From Diospyros lotus (lineage: Eukaryota > Streptophyta > Magnoliopsida > Ericales > Ebenaceae): DNA of 64,000 bases. Under the pieces are notes generated by a model. That model was not told the DNA's origin and made no database searches. It saw only the letters and a program-made list of their open reading frames with translations. The stretch lies in assembly GCF_014633365.1 (NCBI RefSeq), contig NW_026267104.1, forward strand, positions 6,880,587 to 6,944,586, in the 5' to 3' direction. A program made the translations under genes and the position numbers. This document shows, one piece after another, positions 36,093 to 47,136 of this stretch (position 1 is the stretch's first letter; every line of letters starts with the position of its first letter).

Positions 36093-39000
36093 ATGGGAAA
36101 TTACTCCGACGCCCACATTTGCCAGTGAATGAGCAGCCTAGCCACCCTCCGGCCCTAGTCTCCGGTCACAATCTCAGGGGAACGCCTAAAGACCGGCGAG
36201 CAGTTCGTCGAAGGAGTTCTGGGCCTCGTCGGTGGGCTACTCGAATTCGGACTCCGAAAGGGCGATGTTGTCGCCCTCTGTGCGCTCAATAGGTTCCTCC
36301 TCTGTCCCATACATTACATTCTTAGCTAAAATTCCTCATTTGGTGAAGATGAGTGAAATGGAAAAGATTGGAAGGGAATGTAAGTAAGGATGGAAAGGAA
36401 TGGAAAAGGAGAGCAATCAAAAAGATGGAATAGAAGGATATTAATCAGCAAATGATCATTAGACCCTTTCAACGAAAAGATTGAGTGTGATAAAGTCATA
36501 GGCAAATTTGAACTTTTAAAAAATTATTAACGTTAATGTTGTCAAAACACAAAAATTAGTTTTCATCCATTCTCGCAATGAGTAGAAGTGAAGAGAAAGA
36601 AAAAAAAAAATAGTTATTCATGTAACATGGTGATTAGTGGAATGAATTAATCAGTTCTTTTGTGGTTCTTCCGGATGTCAAAGTTTTTTACATGGTTCTA
36701 GTGCTTTCACATTGAATATCACAGATATACGTGTCAGATATGTGCTTATGATATTTGGTTTTGTGGGCAGTGATTTGTATTTGGAGTGGTTGCTGGGAGT
36801 TGCATTTGTTGGAGGCATATCTGCTCCTCTCAACTACAGATGGGTATATTCAGTAAATTCTCTGAAAATCTTTTCATTTTATATATATTTGGTTTATCTA
36901 TTTAGCTGGACATAATTTTCTTTTCTTTATATAGCATGCTGTTTTTTTTTTAAATTTATCACATGCCAAAATTCATTAGCCAAGTGCCAAAAATTGCAAT
37001 GAGACAAGTAATTTGATCACCCCTTACTCCTTATAAGCCCACTGATCAGCTAAAACATTGGGCTTAGTCTTCATAGGAGGTAATACAATTTCCAATAATT
37101 AAAAATTGCACCCAACAAGTACACTGAACATTTAAGTTGTGGTCTCCTAAGAAGCTTAATTGCATTACGTAGCTTAATCTAATTACCTAAGCTTAATCCG
37201 TATTTTTGCAATTCAGTCCCTATTCTAGGTTGAGTTACCTCTCATGATTGATTAAAGTTAATCCTTGGCACTGAGGGAAAAAGAAAAAGTGAATCCTGTA
37301 CCAAATATTATGGAGGGATATAAAGCAATTGACTATATCTTTGATTTCTGGGTGATTGTAATCAAGATGCTGTTATTGCATGATATCATACTTTCGGACG
37401 GTGAATGTCATTTAGACAATTGTTATGAATAAAGGAAAACAAAATACAGTTTGCTTCAGCATATCCTAAAATGGAACCATCTTTTTTAAGTTGTTGGTTC
37501 GTACATGTATTGCATGATAATAATACATCTCAACTTGCAGAGCTTGGAGGAGGCAACATTTGCAATGAAGGTTGTGAGCCCAGTAATGCTGGTGACTGAC
37601 GAATGCTCTAGTTACTGGTATTCAGACTTTCAGAGAGACAGTATACCTTTTCTGAGATGGCATGTTCTCATGAATTCCCCTTCAGATGACAGCAGAAAAA
37701 CATTTTGTATGAAATCCATTGGATTCTAAATATTGTGTGAGAAATGTAGAACATAGTATGCATTATCAGAATCTAATTCTTTTATTGATGGTCACAATAT
37801 GGCTGTTCTTCTCTATTGCAGTACTAACGACTCAAACACTTAAGAAGCCTTTAAGATCTCTATCATTCAATTACATTTGGGCTCCTGAGGGTGCTGTTAT
37901 AATATGTTTCACATCAGGTGTATATGAAGATATACAAGATGCTAAATATGAATATTTTGAGGAACTATAGTTGTTAATCATTTGTTGACTTGAGCTGATC
38001 GCAATATCAATTTGGTTATCTTTTGGCCATAGGAACCACGGGAAGGCCAAAAGGAGTTACCGTAAGCTATTCTGCTTTGATTGTACAATCCCTAGCAAAA
38101 GTTGCCATCATTGGTTACAGTGAGGATGATATACTCCTTTCTTCATGATCCATGATTGTCCTTTTCTCATACAAAATCACAGGATGGCTACAGTTCTGGC
38201 GGCAAACCTCAATCAGGCTTAAAATAGCAAGATTATAAGAAACTGACGAGTCAGTTACTAATATGAAGTTAAGGGATAAGCACTTAAATTGTATTGTTGT
38301 TTGTTGCAGGTGTATCTGCATACTGCTCCTTTGTTTCACATTGGAGGTATATCTTCAGCCATGGCCATGCTAATGGTGGGAGGTTGCCATATCTTGATAC
38401 CCAAGTTTGATGCTAAATTAGCAGTTGAAACCATAGAATGATTTCATGTGACTTCTCTTATCACCGTTCCTGCAATAATGGCTGACATTATTTCCTTAAC
38501 CAGGTAATTTTTTTAGAATTCATGGTACAAAGAGATTGAAAAGTAGATGATATTTTACAATCATTCTCTTTCAAGTTAAAGAAAATAGGCAAGTGTTTAA
38601 TAATCAGAATTAACATTAGTCAGTGTTTTAGTGTGCCAAATTAACTTCATCTCCCTTTGTGGTTTGAAACTTTTTCAGGGTGAAGGACTCGTGGAAAGCA
38701 AAGGAAACTGTGGGTAAGATATTAAATGGAGGTGGCAGTCTCTCAGTTGAGCTGATCAAAGAGGTCACCGTATTTTTTCAAAGAGCCAAGCTTCTTTCAG
38801 CTTATGGTATGCTTCTCTCTATTTTGTTTGTTCATTCAAGTGTATCTTCAAGTTCACACCATCTCAAAATGAGTACTCTTGAAGCTTGAAACATCTTTTT
38901 ACCTGAGAGATTTGATGGAGAATGCCTTTTGAATTTAACAAGAATTATGGTTTTACCTGTGACACTAAATGAGATGTTTTGAGGGAAGAATGATAAAGGA

Positions 39001-41144
39001 GACTGAAGAATTTAATCCTGCAACTAGTTTTTATATAAACATCATATTGTAAAATTTTTTAAGGAAGTATGTGAATTGACTTCTGCAATCAGTTTGTTGG
39101 TTTTGTAAGCTTGACCATGTCAGCAAACGAGCAAGATTCTTCAGTCAAATCTAGGTTCCGTGAACTTGTTTACAAGGCTGACAAACTGGTTCATTATTAG
39201 GTGTCAAGCTGAAGCAGCCATATAGTTAGGCAAACTTCACCAAAATTAATGACAGTGTGGATGGATCCACAAGAAGGCAAATTATTGCTTCATAAAGTAA
39301 CAAATCAGGAAATTGACAAAATTATAGGCTGAATTTGATTTGTGGGAAAGGAAAGATGAATGAGAATACACTGCCTTTTTTGAGAAAATAATTTCAAACA
39401 GTATATTCTCATTTAGAACCTACCATAATTATTTTATTTAAGAAATTAATTTCCCTCAGATCTTTTCCTTCATGCATACAGGGTTATGTGCTGAAGTTTG
39501 TTTTCTTGTAAACAAGAAATATTAATTTTTCTCTTGGTCATTTTCCAATTCTAGGCATTAATTCTTGTATAATACTAATTCAAACAGACCAGTCAACTGT
39601 TAACATGTCAAAATGATGAAAATTTTAGTAAGCCTCAGCTTTATATGTGACAACTATTTGAGTGGTTTCACGTAGCACATACGCATTGTGAAGAATTTTC
39701 CTAATAATAATTATACCACTTTGCTTCATTTCTTCTTCTTCTTTAGTAGTTTTTCTAGATCTTTTCCCCCTTCCATTATTACTTACTTTTGTTTTGATAC
39801 CAAAGGAAGAGTTGCAGTGAAGGTGTTCAGATTAAGTTTTTATTTCTAACTGGCTGGGCTTGAGATTCTATGCCAAAGATCAGCTAGAGTTTTAACAAAC
39901 ATGGATCTACTTAGTTAATGTTTTATGAAAGCATTTTACTTCAAAGCTTCGTCTTATGATTCCTTCGTAAATTTTTCTTCAAAATGCCAATGTTATGTGT
40001 CCTGACTTTCTCTTGTCCCTTACCGGCTTTACTTCAAAACTGAAGGGATGACAGAGGCATGTTCTTCATTAACCTTTTTGACCCTCTATAACCCCAAAAG
40101 TGATAAATCAGACCACACCTTCAACAGAACTGGAGATATGAGTGTGGTTTGGTTCATCAACCAGGAGCTGCGTGTGTTATTGAATTAAAGATCAGCACAT
40201 AAGATTTTTCGCGTGTTGGAAGGATATTAACTAGGGGCCCCCATGTAATGCTTGGCTACTGGGGCCAAATTCCAGTAAAGGCATCTAATACCAGGGATGA
40301 GGGTTGGCTCGACACTGGTGACATTGGCCAGATTGATGACTATGGCAATGTGTGGCTAATTGGGCGTGTAAAGGGTCGAATCAAGAGTGGTGGGGAGAAT
40401 GTCTATCCTGAAGAGGTATATACAAGAATATTGTAGGTTTCTGTGCTGTTGTTATCAAATAGAAATAACAAAAAATAAGTAAATAAATAAAATGAAGAAC
40501 ATTTTCATCTCTCTACATTACTTGCAAGGCCCCCTAAACGAATTTCATGACTTTCAGGAGTCCATTACTTCACTTAGAGGAGGTTCACATTAGCTTAAAT
40601 TGATTACTTTGCTCTGAACTTTTCTGAGCTTTTCTAGTTGCTTGGTGACTCAGGTGGAGGCAATCCTATCACAACATCCAGGAGTTTTGGGAGTTGTTGT
40701 GCTTGGAATTCCAGACACTCGATTGGCAGAGAAGGTTGTAGCTCGTGTTCGGTTAAGAGATAATTGGAAATGGCTTGATTCATGTTCTGATCACTCAACT
40801 GAAAACAAGAACCAAACACTATGCAGTGAGACTCTGCAGCAATTTTGTCAGGAAAAGCATTTAACTGGGTACTTATTCTATTTGAAGTATATTTCAAGGG
40901 CATGTTTTGCTTCAGACATCCATTCCATGTATATCTTCGTATAGATTTACTCTTTTGATGTTGTGTCATAATGCTACACCCCATGCATTCCATAATTTTT
41001 TTTTTTCTTTTCAGGTTTAAAATACCCAAAAGTTTTGTTATGTGGAGGAATCAGTTTCCGTTGACAACAACTGGGAAGTTGATAAGAGATGAAATTAAAA
41101 GGGAAGTTATTTCTAGTATGAAAATCTTGCCTAGCAATCTATAA
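36093..41144 (+). pseudogene. AAE14: o-Succinylbenzoyl-CoA ligase (AAE14/MenE) pseudogene, upstream duplicate
   Basis: All ten exons of this phylloquinone-pathway enzyme are present: 36093-36292, 36771-36843, 37541-37706, 37822-37917, 38033-38130, 38310-38503, 38679-38806, 40046-40415, 40654-40868 and 41015-41144. The copy is broken. Codon 12 is TGA (36126) and codon 22 is TAG (36156). The exon 5 donor is AT instead of GT (38131). A CGA codon has become TGA (38439). Exon 8 is out of frame and carries TAA at 40200, apparently with loss of a GKPAPH-like segment. The later domains remain readable: adenylation motif GWLDTGDIG, GRIKSGGENVYPEE, and the C-terminal PLTTTGKLIRDE with its lysine. The frame ends Ser-Asn-Leu. 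A shortened protein from exons 8-10 is possible but unlikely to be an active ligase. Confidence 0.93.
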
Positions 41145-43780
41145 CCTAACTGGCAGAATAGGACTGCTGGTAGAAGGAGACCCTAAAGCATGAAAGGCGA
41201 AGCTGTGCATTGAAAGCAAAAGTCCAATGCGATGTTGTTGGCAAAAGGGCCACCATAATTTGGTTTGAGTCAGGTTCGAAACAGTTCATTTAAAGAGAAA
41301 TAATCATTATGAGCTATCTTTTCACCGAGAACCAAATTTACATTCTAATCCATTGGCTATGAGTTGAATGCACGTATCACCACTGTGTTAGGCTGCTGGG
41401 GCTCGAGCAGAAAGCTGGAGGCTTGCACAGCTTGAGCGTCGGGAGAGTTCTCAGCAAATTAAGTAAAACAGCCATGTCTCAGCTAACAACATTATTGAGC
41501 ACAAGGGAAGATTCAGAACTTCTGAGCGTACAAGGTTGTCTCTCATAGTTTGATCTTTGTAATGTTGAAATGTTTTAAGTTATTGAGCATCTTAGTTACA
41601 TTCATGTGTTTGTATTGAAGCCTTAGCTTCTAGTTGGGTCAATAATTTATACTTCATGGAGAAGCTAGTGATGCTTTGTTCATTTAGCAGAAAGTTTCTT
41701 TCTTTTCATAAGAGAATTTTGTTGCTACGTAAAAGGAATAACCAGGGGCAACTAGAATAAGTAGAAATTCGCCATAGATGTATTTAGGTACATTGGACCC
41801 CAACCTAGCGTTTAACAAGTAACTGTTAAGATCTCTTACATGTGTGTGATGGTGGTAAAGAACAGCCGCAATCACCGCCCATGGAAGGACAATGATCATT
41901 AGATTTGAACTTTTGGCCTTAGGAAACCAATGGTGCCTTGCCTTGGGTCCTCCATGTCTACTAGACCACCACCAGTGGTGCCTTGGCCTTGAAGAATGAA
42001 GTAAAATGTCTAATATGGCCCTGCTTGTCTTGTTGCCAGCATAAGAAAGCAAAGAGGGCACCCACCAGTGTCATTTACAGGTTAAAAGCAACACACACTT
42101 GTGGAAAGTTATACTAGGTTAGGTCGGTGCAGTTGGCCTCAAAACCCTTTCCTCTCCAAAGTTTGAATTGGCTTTCAATGGCATGCCCTTCTGAATAAAA
42201 GCCAGGCATTACAAGGACTTTAAAAACAAATCTTCAAAAAAATAGTATTATTCGATAGATATAAGGTTTATTTGTGTAGGGTTTATACTTTTACCTCTTA
42301 TTATTATTTTTATTTTACTTTTTGTTTATTTAAAAAGGGGTTTTGATGTTAAAATTAGTGGCAGGTAAAGTTATCTCCTTTTCATCTCTTTTCTGTTCAT
42401 CTTCTTTTCCTATACATCTCCCTTTCCCATTCATCTTATTTTCCTGTTCAACTTCCTTTATTTCCTCCAGTCGTTGCCTCCACTACAACTAACTTTGCCT
42501 CTGGTTGTCGCCTCTTCCGCGGCCCACTTCACCTGTCGTCGTTGCCTTCGCCGTAGAGTGTTGCTGCTATTGTTGCCTCCGCCGCAGTCTTTATTGAAAT
42601 ATTTTTTAAAATCTACTATTTTATTTGTTCTTTTTTCTTGAATTTTTTAGGTGGATCTTGCAACGATACTTGAACAAAGAACAAATAAAATAGCATGCCT
42701 CAAATATTTTAGAAATATTTTAAAATATCTAAACTGAAATAGAGACTCCAAATATTTTATTTGTTAATTTTAATCATGTTAATAAATAATTTTGAATGAA
42801 TTTGATAATGAGAATATTTTGATAAAAAAATCTTTATATTAGTATTTATCATACGTAATTAATAAACATGTAAAAAGAAAAAATATATTTCTAAGTAAAT
42901 TTTAAAAAAATTAATAAATAATTTTATAGAAATCTTGAAATATTTTTTAATTTTATCTTGACCATTCAATATTTTGATTCGAAAAATATTTTAATATTAT
43001 CTTAATACAATTTTATCTTACTCATTTTAATAAATAATATCCTAATAAATAATTAAGAGGGTATTTCTTTTGTTATTATTAACTTTTTTTTTCTTATTAT
43101 CATCAATAGCTTAATTAATCAAAAGAAAAAGAAAAAAAAGTTGACTCTAATCATGATTAGCATGATTGCCTATACACAAAATAATAATTAATGGGTTGAT
43201 GGCTTGGCTTCAACTTTAAAATCAGTGCTTCTTGTTTATATTATTATTTATTTATTTTACAAATAATTAACTTTTCAGTTAAATTACTTCAAGCTGAAGG
43301 AACGGTGGTGAACGTTAATAACAGAAGTAAATCACTTCAGTGTGATAAATAAGACCACCCGTGGCTGATTCCAGGGACATGGAATCACCCAAACCCACTC
43401 CTCTCTTTCGTCTGTCGTCTCACAAACACTAAAAAACCAAAACCCAAACTGAAAGCGAGAGAGAGTGTTGCAGCAGCGCTTCTCTGGCGTAGTCAAAGCC
43501 TGAAGTTTTAACGGTCTTTTCCGGATTTTGACGCCCTTTTGAGTTTTGACCGTTAATTTTTCATTGCCGTTGCTCCTCCTGAGAGAGAGAGAGAGAGAGT
43601 AATTCACCTTTTGCTTCACCTGTAAGTTCTCGTGTTTCACTTTTGAACTTCGACTGTAACTTCCTGTTACTGCTTTTTTATGTATTTGAAGTAACAGTCC
43701 ACTTAAACTGCCTGCCTGTTATTTTCAAAATTGAGATTTGTTTTATTCGTTGTTAAGCGTTGGGTTTTGCAATTCCACGA
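41145..43780. other. Interval between AAE14 pseudogene and coiled-coil gene
   Basis: First about 500 bases: 3' flank of the AAE14 pseudogene. About 42240-42600 is a C/T-rich stretch with GCCGCAG and GTTGCC repeats resembling the GC-rich bodies of MITEs elsewhere in the window; termini were not found. 42600-43300 is very AT-rich. A GA tract at 43578-43598 lies in the probable leader of the next gene. The minus-strand ORF at 41684-42061 shows no recognisable domain. Confidence 0.45.
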
Positions 43781-43851
43781 TCTGTAGAATATATAGATTA
43801 CACAGCGTTGGTGACTCTGTGACGAAGGGGGTGGTGAAAGCAGTTGAACAA

Positions 43852-45838
43852 ATGGCGGCAGAGAAAATTGCTGTGAAGGAATTGGAGGTGGTGAAACTGA
43901 AGGAAGTGTTGCGGTCTTGCCAGGTGGGTGATGATAAAAGCGAGTCATCAGGGTCGCTGGTTGTGTATCATGAGCTAAGAAGTGAGGAAAATGGGTCCTA
44001 TGAAGTTAGTAGCAAGCGGGAAATTGAAGATTTTGATATGGATGAGTTCTTAATCAAGGAAGGGCTCTGTGCAGTTATTTTCAGGGAGGCTGTCAAGGAT
44101 GCTCAGTCACAAATCAGTGACTTGAGCACTGATTATTTACAGGAAAATGATAATCGAGTTTCCCTTGAACTAAAAGTACTTGAAAAAACCAAGGAATTGG
44201 ACTTGATAAAGGGTGAGTTGTCAGATGCAGTGAACCAAATAGAAGTAGATAAAGTTGAAATACAAAATTTAAAAGGCCATGTTGGTAGCCAGCAAGCAAT
44301 GTTAGCCAAAAGAAGTGAGGAAAATGAAAATCGAGTTTCCCTTGAACTAAAAGTACTTGAAAAAAACCAAGGAATTGGACTTGATAAAGGGTGAGTTGTC
44401 AGATGCATTGAAACAAATAGAAGTAGATAAAGTTGAAATAAAGACTTTAAAAGACCATGTTGGTAGCCAGGAAGCAATGTTAGCCAAGGGAAGTGAGGAA
44501 TTGGATTTAGTTAAGCGTCAGTTGGTAGATGTGATGGAACAAATTGAAGTAGGTAAAGTTGAAATAAATAATTTGAAAGACCACAATAGTAGGCAGGATT
44601 TGTGGTTAACTAAAAGAAGAAATGATCTAGATTTATTAAAGAGTGAGTTGGTGGGGGCACTAGTGGAAATTGAAATAGATAAAGTTGAAATGAACATATT
44701 GAATCAAAAGCTAGAACTGATGGCAAATAAGGTAAGTGAAGGTGATGAACAGAGAAATAAGCTTCTTGCTGTTATCCAAGAGAAGCAAAATGCCATCTTA
44801 TTGCTTGAAGTGAAAGAAAATGAACTGCAGAAGCAAATGAAGGTAGCAGTTGATCTTGTTCTTGGAATTTCAGGGGCCCTTTCTAATTTTGAATGTCGAG
44901 TGGCTGAGGGCTTCAAGAAGAATAATTTGAGGTAATTATGGTTATGGTTATGGTTATGGTTATCCTTTTGATTTTTATATTCTTTGGTTTCCAAATAAAT
45001 CTGCCTTGTTTCCCAAATAACTATATCGGCATATTTGGTCTTGCACTCACACGTTATTTCCCCTCCCGATATTCCATTTAGCTATCAAATATTTATTTTT
45101 AGCGAGTGTGACAAGTGAGTTGCTTTCATTGACCCTCAATCATTAGTTGCTTCCAATTTATTCACTTATTTGCTCGTTTTGTACTTTTTAGAGCTTAATT
45201 TGTCAATTTTGTATCATGTGGTTTGTGTCTACTTGAGCCATGCCTCCATATTCTTATTTATGGCTTCTGATGTTGGAGGTCAATTGCCCTCTAGTTTGTT
45301 GATTATATAAAACCTGGCCTTGATACAGGTCTGTGGATACTGTTTTCCCATGCCTGTTTCCCTGCTGTGGGACCATGGGTGAAATTCCAAGCTCCATTTA
45401 TTTGACATTTGAGAGCAGTTAAGGGTGGATTTAGAGCCTAGGATGTGGTTAAGGCTTATTATTCAGACTAATAATTAATTAAATAGAGACATCAGGATGA
45501 CTATTACTTATTGGCTGCATTTGGTTCTTGCCTACAAGTTTATGGTATGGGAAGTACTAATCAATTAGAACTTCTTATACCTGAATGTTCCTGGATTATT
45601 ATATTTTGTTGGTCAGGACAGTATGGATACATTCAAATACAAGTTATTTTTCATTAGAACTTATAGGTACTACATTATTGAACTGAATATATTGTGCATG
45701 ATCCTTTACAGGTTGGAGGAATCTACTCATCAATTGATTTCTCTTATTCAGAAAACTAGCACAGTTAAAAGAACAAAATTATTGGACAAACAAAAGCTTG
45801 AGAGGAGATGTGCTGATCTTCAAATGGCTGAAGCTGAG
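43852..45838 (+). pseudogene. WPP-domain-associated-protein-like coiled-coil gene, frameshifted and 3'-incomplete
   Basis: Exon 1 is 43852-44931 (first in-frame ATG chosen; the frame stays open upstream to 43738, so an earlier exon may be missing). Exon 2 is 45712-45838. The MAAEKIAVKELEVVKLKE start and the exon 2 text KRTKLLDKQKLERRCADLQ recall plant WAP proteins, nuclear-envelope/Golgi-linked coiled-coil partners of WPP-domain proteins. The middle is built of 42-residue repeats (ELDLIKGELSDA... type), six heptads each. A run of seven A's (44360-44366), where the sister repeat has six (44183-44188), shifts the frame. The usual final exon (VDLLGDEVD-like) was not found, and repeats begin just after the last donor. 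Either a pseudogene or a single-base assembly error plus distant exon. Confidence 0.7.
44143..44497 (+). repeat. Two 177-bp near-identical coding repeats
   Basis: GAAAATGATAATCGAGTTTC at 44143 and GAAAATGAAAATCGAGTTTC at 44320 start units of 59 codons that differ at few positions and by one inserted A. Two more divergent 126-bp (42-codon) units follow to about 44720. Confidence 0.9.
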
Positions 45839-45902
45839 GTAATGATCTATCTTTAAAAGCTCATATTAGGAACCATTTGATGTTTGGTAATGTTTTTGAG
45901 CG

Positions 45903-45925
45903 CCCCCCCCCCCCCCCCCCCCCCC
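45903..45925. repeat. Homopolymer of 23 cytosines
   Basis: An unbroken C run just downstream of the coiled-coil exon 2 donor. Such long poly-C is rare in plant genomes and prone to length error in sequencing. Confidence 0.9.
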
Positions 45926-46011
45926 TTCAAGGTGGCTGCATCTAATTGTTGTGACAAATGGAGACAGAGAAGAATACATTTTTGAGTTATTAAAGTTCTT
46001 GTTTTGCATTG

Positions 46012-46209
46012 CATATTATGAATAATTATAAAATAAATATTATAATTTTTAAACTTATCTTTCCTCTCATATGCTATTTTTTGCACACAAAAAAAAAGGT
46101 TGGGCTAGTCTCGGGTTGCATTGACCCGATCTTCCTTGGGGGTTGGAATTGTGCAGGCTAGCGATTTGACACCTCCGATATACGTAGGTATATTGAGGGA
46201 GTTTTAAGA
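46012..46209. repeat. Dispersed repeat, copy 2 (copy 1 at 34285-34496)
   Basis: Same ordered blocks as copy 1, ending at GTTTTAAGA where the next element has inserted. Confidence 0.85.
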
Positions 46210-46933
46210 GAGTAATGTTATTTGTACATATAAGACTTTTACAAGTGTGCTTACAGGTATTTAAATGGCTATTTTGCCCATTCCTTTCTTCTCACAATGA
46301 CCATTTTATCCCTTCCTCTACTCTTTCCTCTCTCTCCCCTTCCCCCTCCAGCACCGTCGCTCGCCACCTGCGCTACATCTTTGCTTGATCGACCAGTAGC
46401 CCGCCTCGCCCTCACCTCTTACCACTGTCGCTCGCCTCGCCCTCGTCGCTCTTTGCTGCCGCCCTCGTCGCTCGCTGCCCGCCTCGCCCTTGCCGCTCGC
46501 CAACGACTGCTTGTTGCTCCCCTCGCCCTCACCCTCGCTACTTGTTGCCCGCTACTACCTGTTGCATCATCGCCTGGCCGACCGTTGCCGCGAGAGGCGA
46601 GGATACAGCAAGCTGTGAGCGACGAAGGTGAGACGGGCGGTGAGCGGGGAGGGCAGGCGAGGATGCAACGGTGGGCGTCAAGTGACAAGTCTGAGGCAGC
46701 GGTGGGCGGCGAGGGCAAGGCAGTACGCGGGCGACGACGCGGAGGCGGCTGTGAGAGGCGATGCTGGAAGGGAAAAGAGAGAGAGAGAGAGAGAAAAGCG
46801 GTTGCTGAAAGGGAAATGGGAGAGAGATGAGAGGAGAGGAGATGAGAGAATATCGTGAATTTATCGCGACAAGTCCTCCAATTTATTGTAAGAACATTCA
46901 CCTGTAAACCCCTCTATACAAATAACATGACTC
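46210..46933. mobile_element. Mutator-like non-autonomous element, 724 bp, 9-bp target duplication
   Basis: Flanked by GTTTTAAGA at 46201-46209 and 46934-46942. Inverted ends are GAGTAATGTTATTTGTA and GAGTCATGTTATTTGTA. The matching site at about 34486 in the other copy of the surrounding repeat is uninterrupted and has one GTTTTAAGA, which proves the insertion. The interior is GC-rich and gives long ORFs on both strands that are compositional artefacts. Related insert in the CAD-like intron (29041-29505). Confidence 0.9.
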
Positions 46934-46943
46934 GTTTTAAGAT

Positions 46944-47127
46944 GGATCATGCTAGTGTATAATAAATTTGTACATCTTGGGCTACATCAAGGGGTATAAA
47001 GATTAAAATACCTTGCGCCTCACATGTGTCTCACGCGCTTCTATGCACTTCATGAGGAATTTTTTTATCATTGATATACCTTTGTGTAGCCTAAGGTGTA
47101 CATAAAAGTATACCAATAGCATTATCC
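46944..47127. mobile_element. 184-bp MITE, same family as 15097-15261
   Basis: Inverted ends GGATCATGCTAGTG and GGATAATGCTATTG run inward through TTGTACATCTTGGGCTAC and its counterpart. TTTTAAGAT flanks both sides (46935-46943 and 47128-47136), so it entered the target duplication left by the preceding element. Confidence 0.88.
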
Positions 47128-47136
47128 TTTTAAGAT

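Larger units (their letters stand above)
34497..39834. repeat. Segmental duplication, block A
   Basis: Collinear with 58557-64000. Homology starts at TAGAAGTAGTGGATCTG and runs through the whole AAE14 gene region, introns included, up to where block B meets the window end. Block A alone holds the elements at 34531-35122 and 35132-35649 and an extra roughly 110 bp near 35826-35945. Block B alone holds the insertion at 58679-59998. Confidence 0.9.

Noticed and set aside
35928..36128. Upstream in-frame ATG extending AAE14 copy A
   Set aside because: The extension is partly sequence absent from copy B and the frame stops at codon 12 of the gene; the conserved start is at 36093.
41684..42061. 125-aa minus-strand ORF
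   Set aside because: No recognisable domain or splice context, low-complexity residues; probably 3' flank or repeat DNA.
46297..46901. Long overlapping ORFs on both strands rich in Arg, Pro, Leu and Ser
   Set aside because: They lie wholly in the GC-rich body of the 724-bp Mutator-like element; composition alone keeps frames open.
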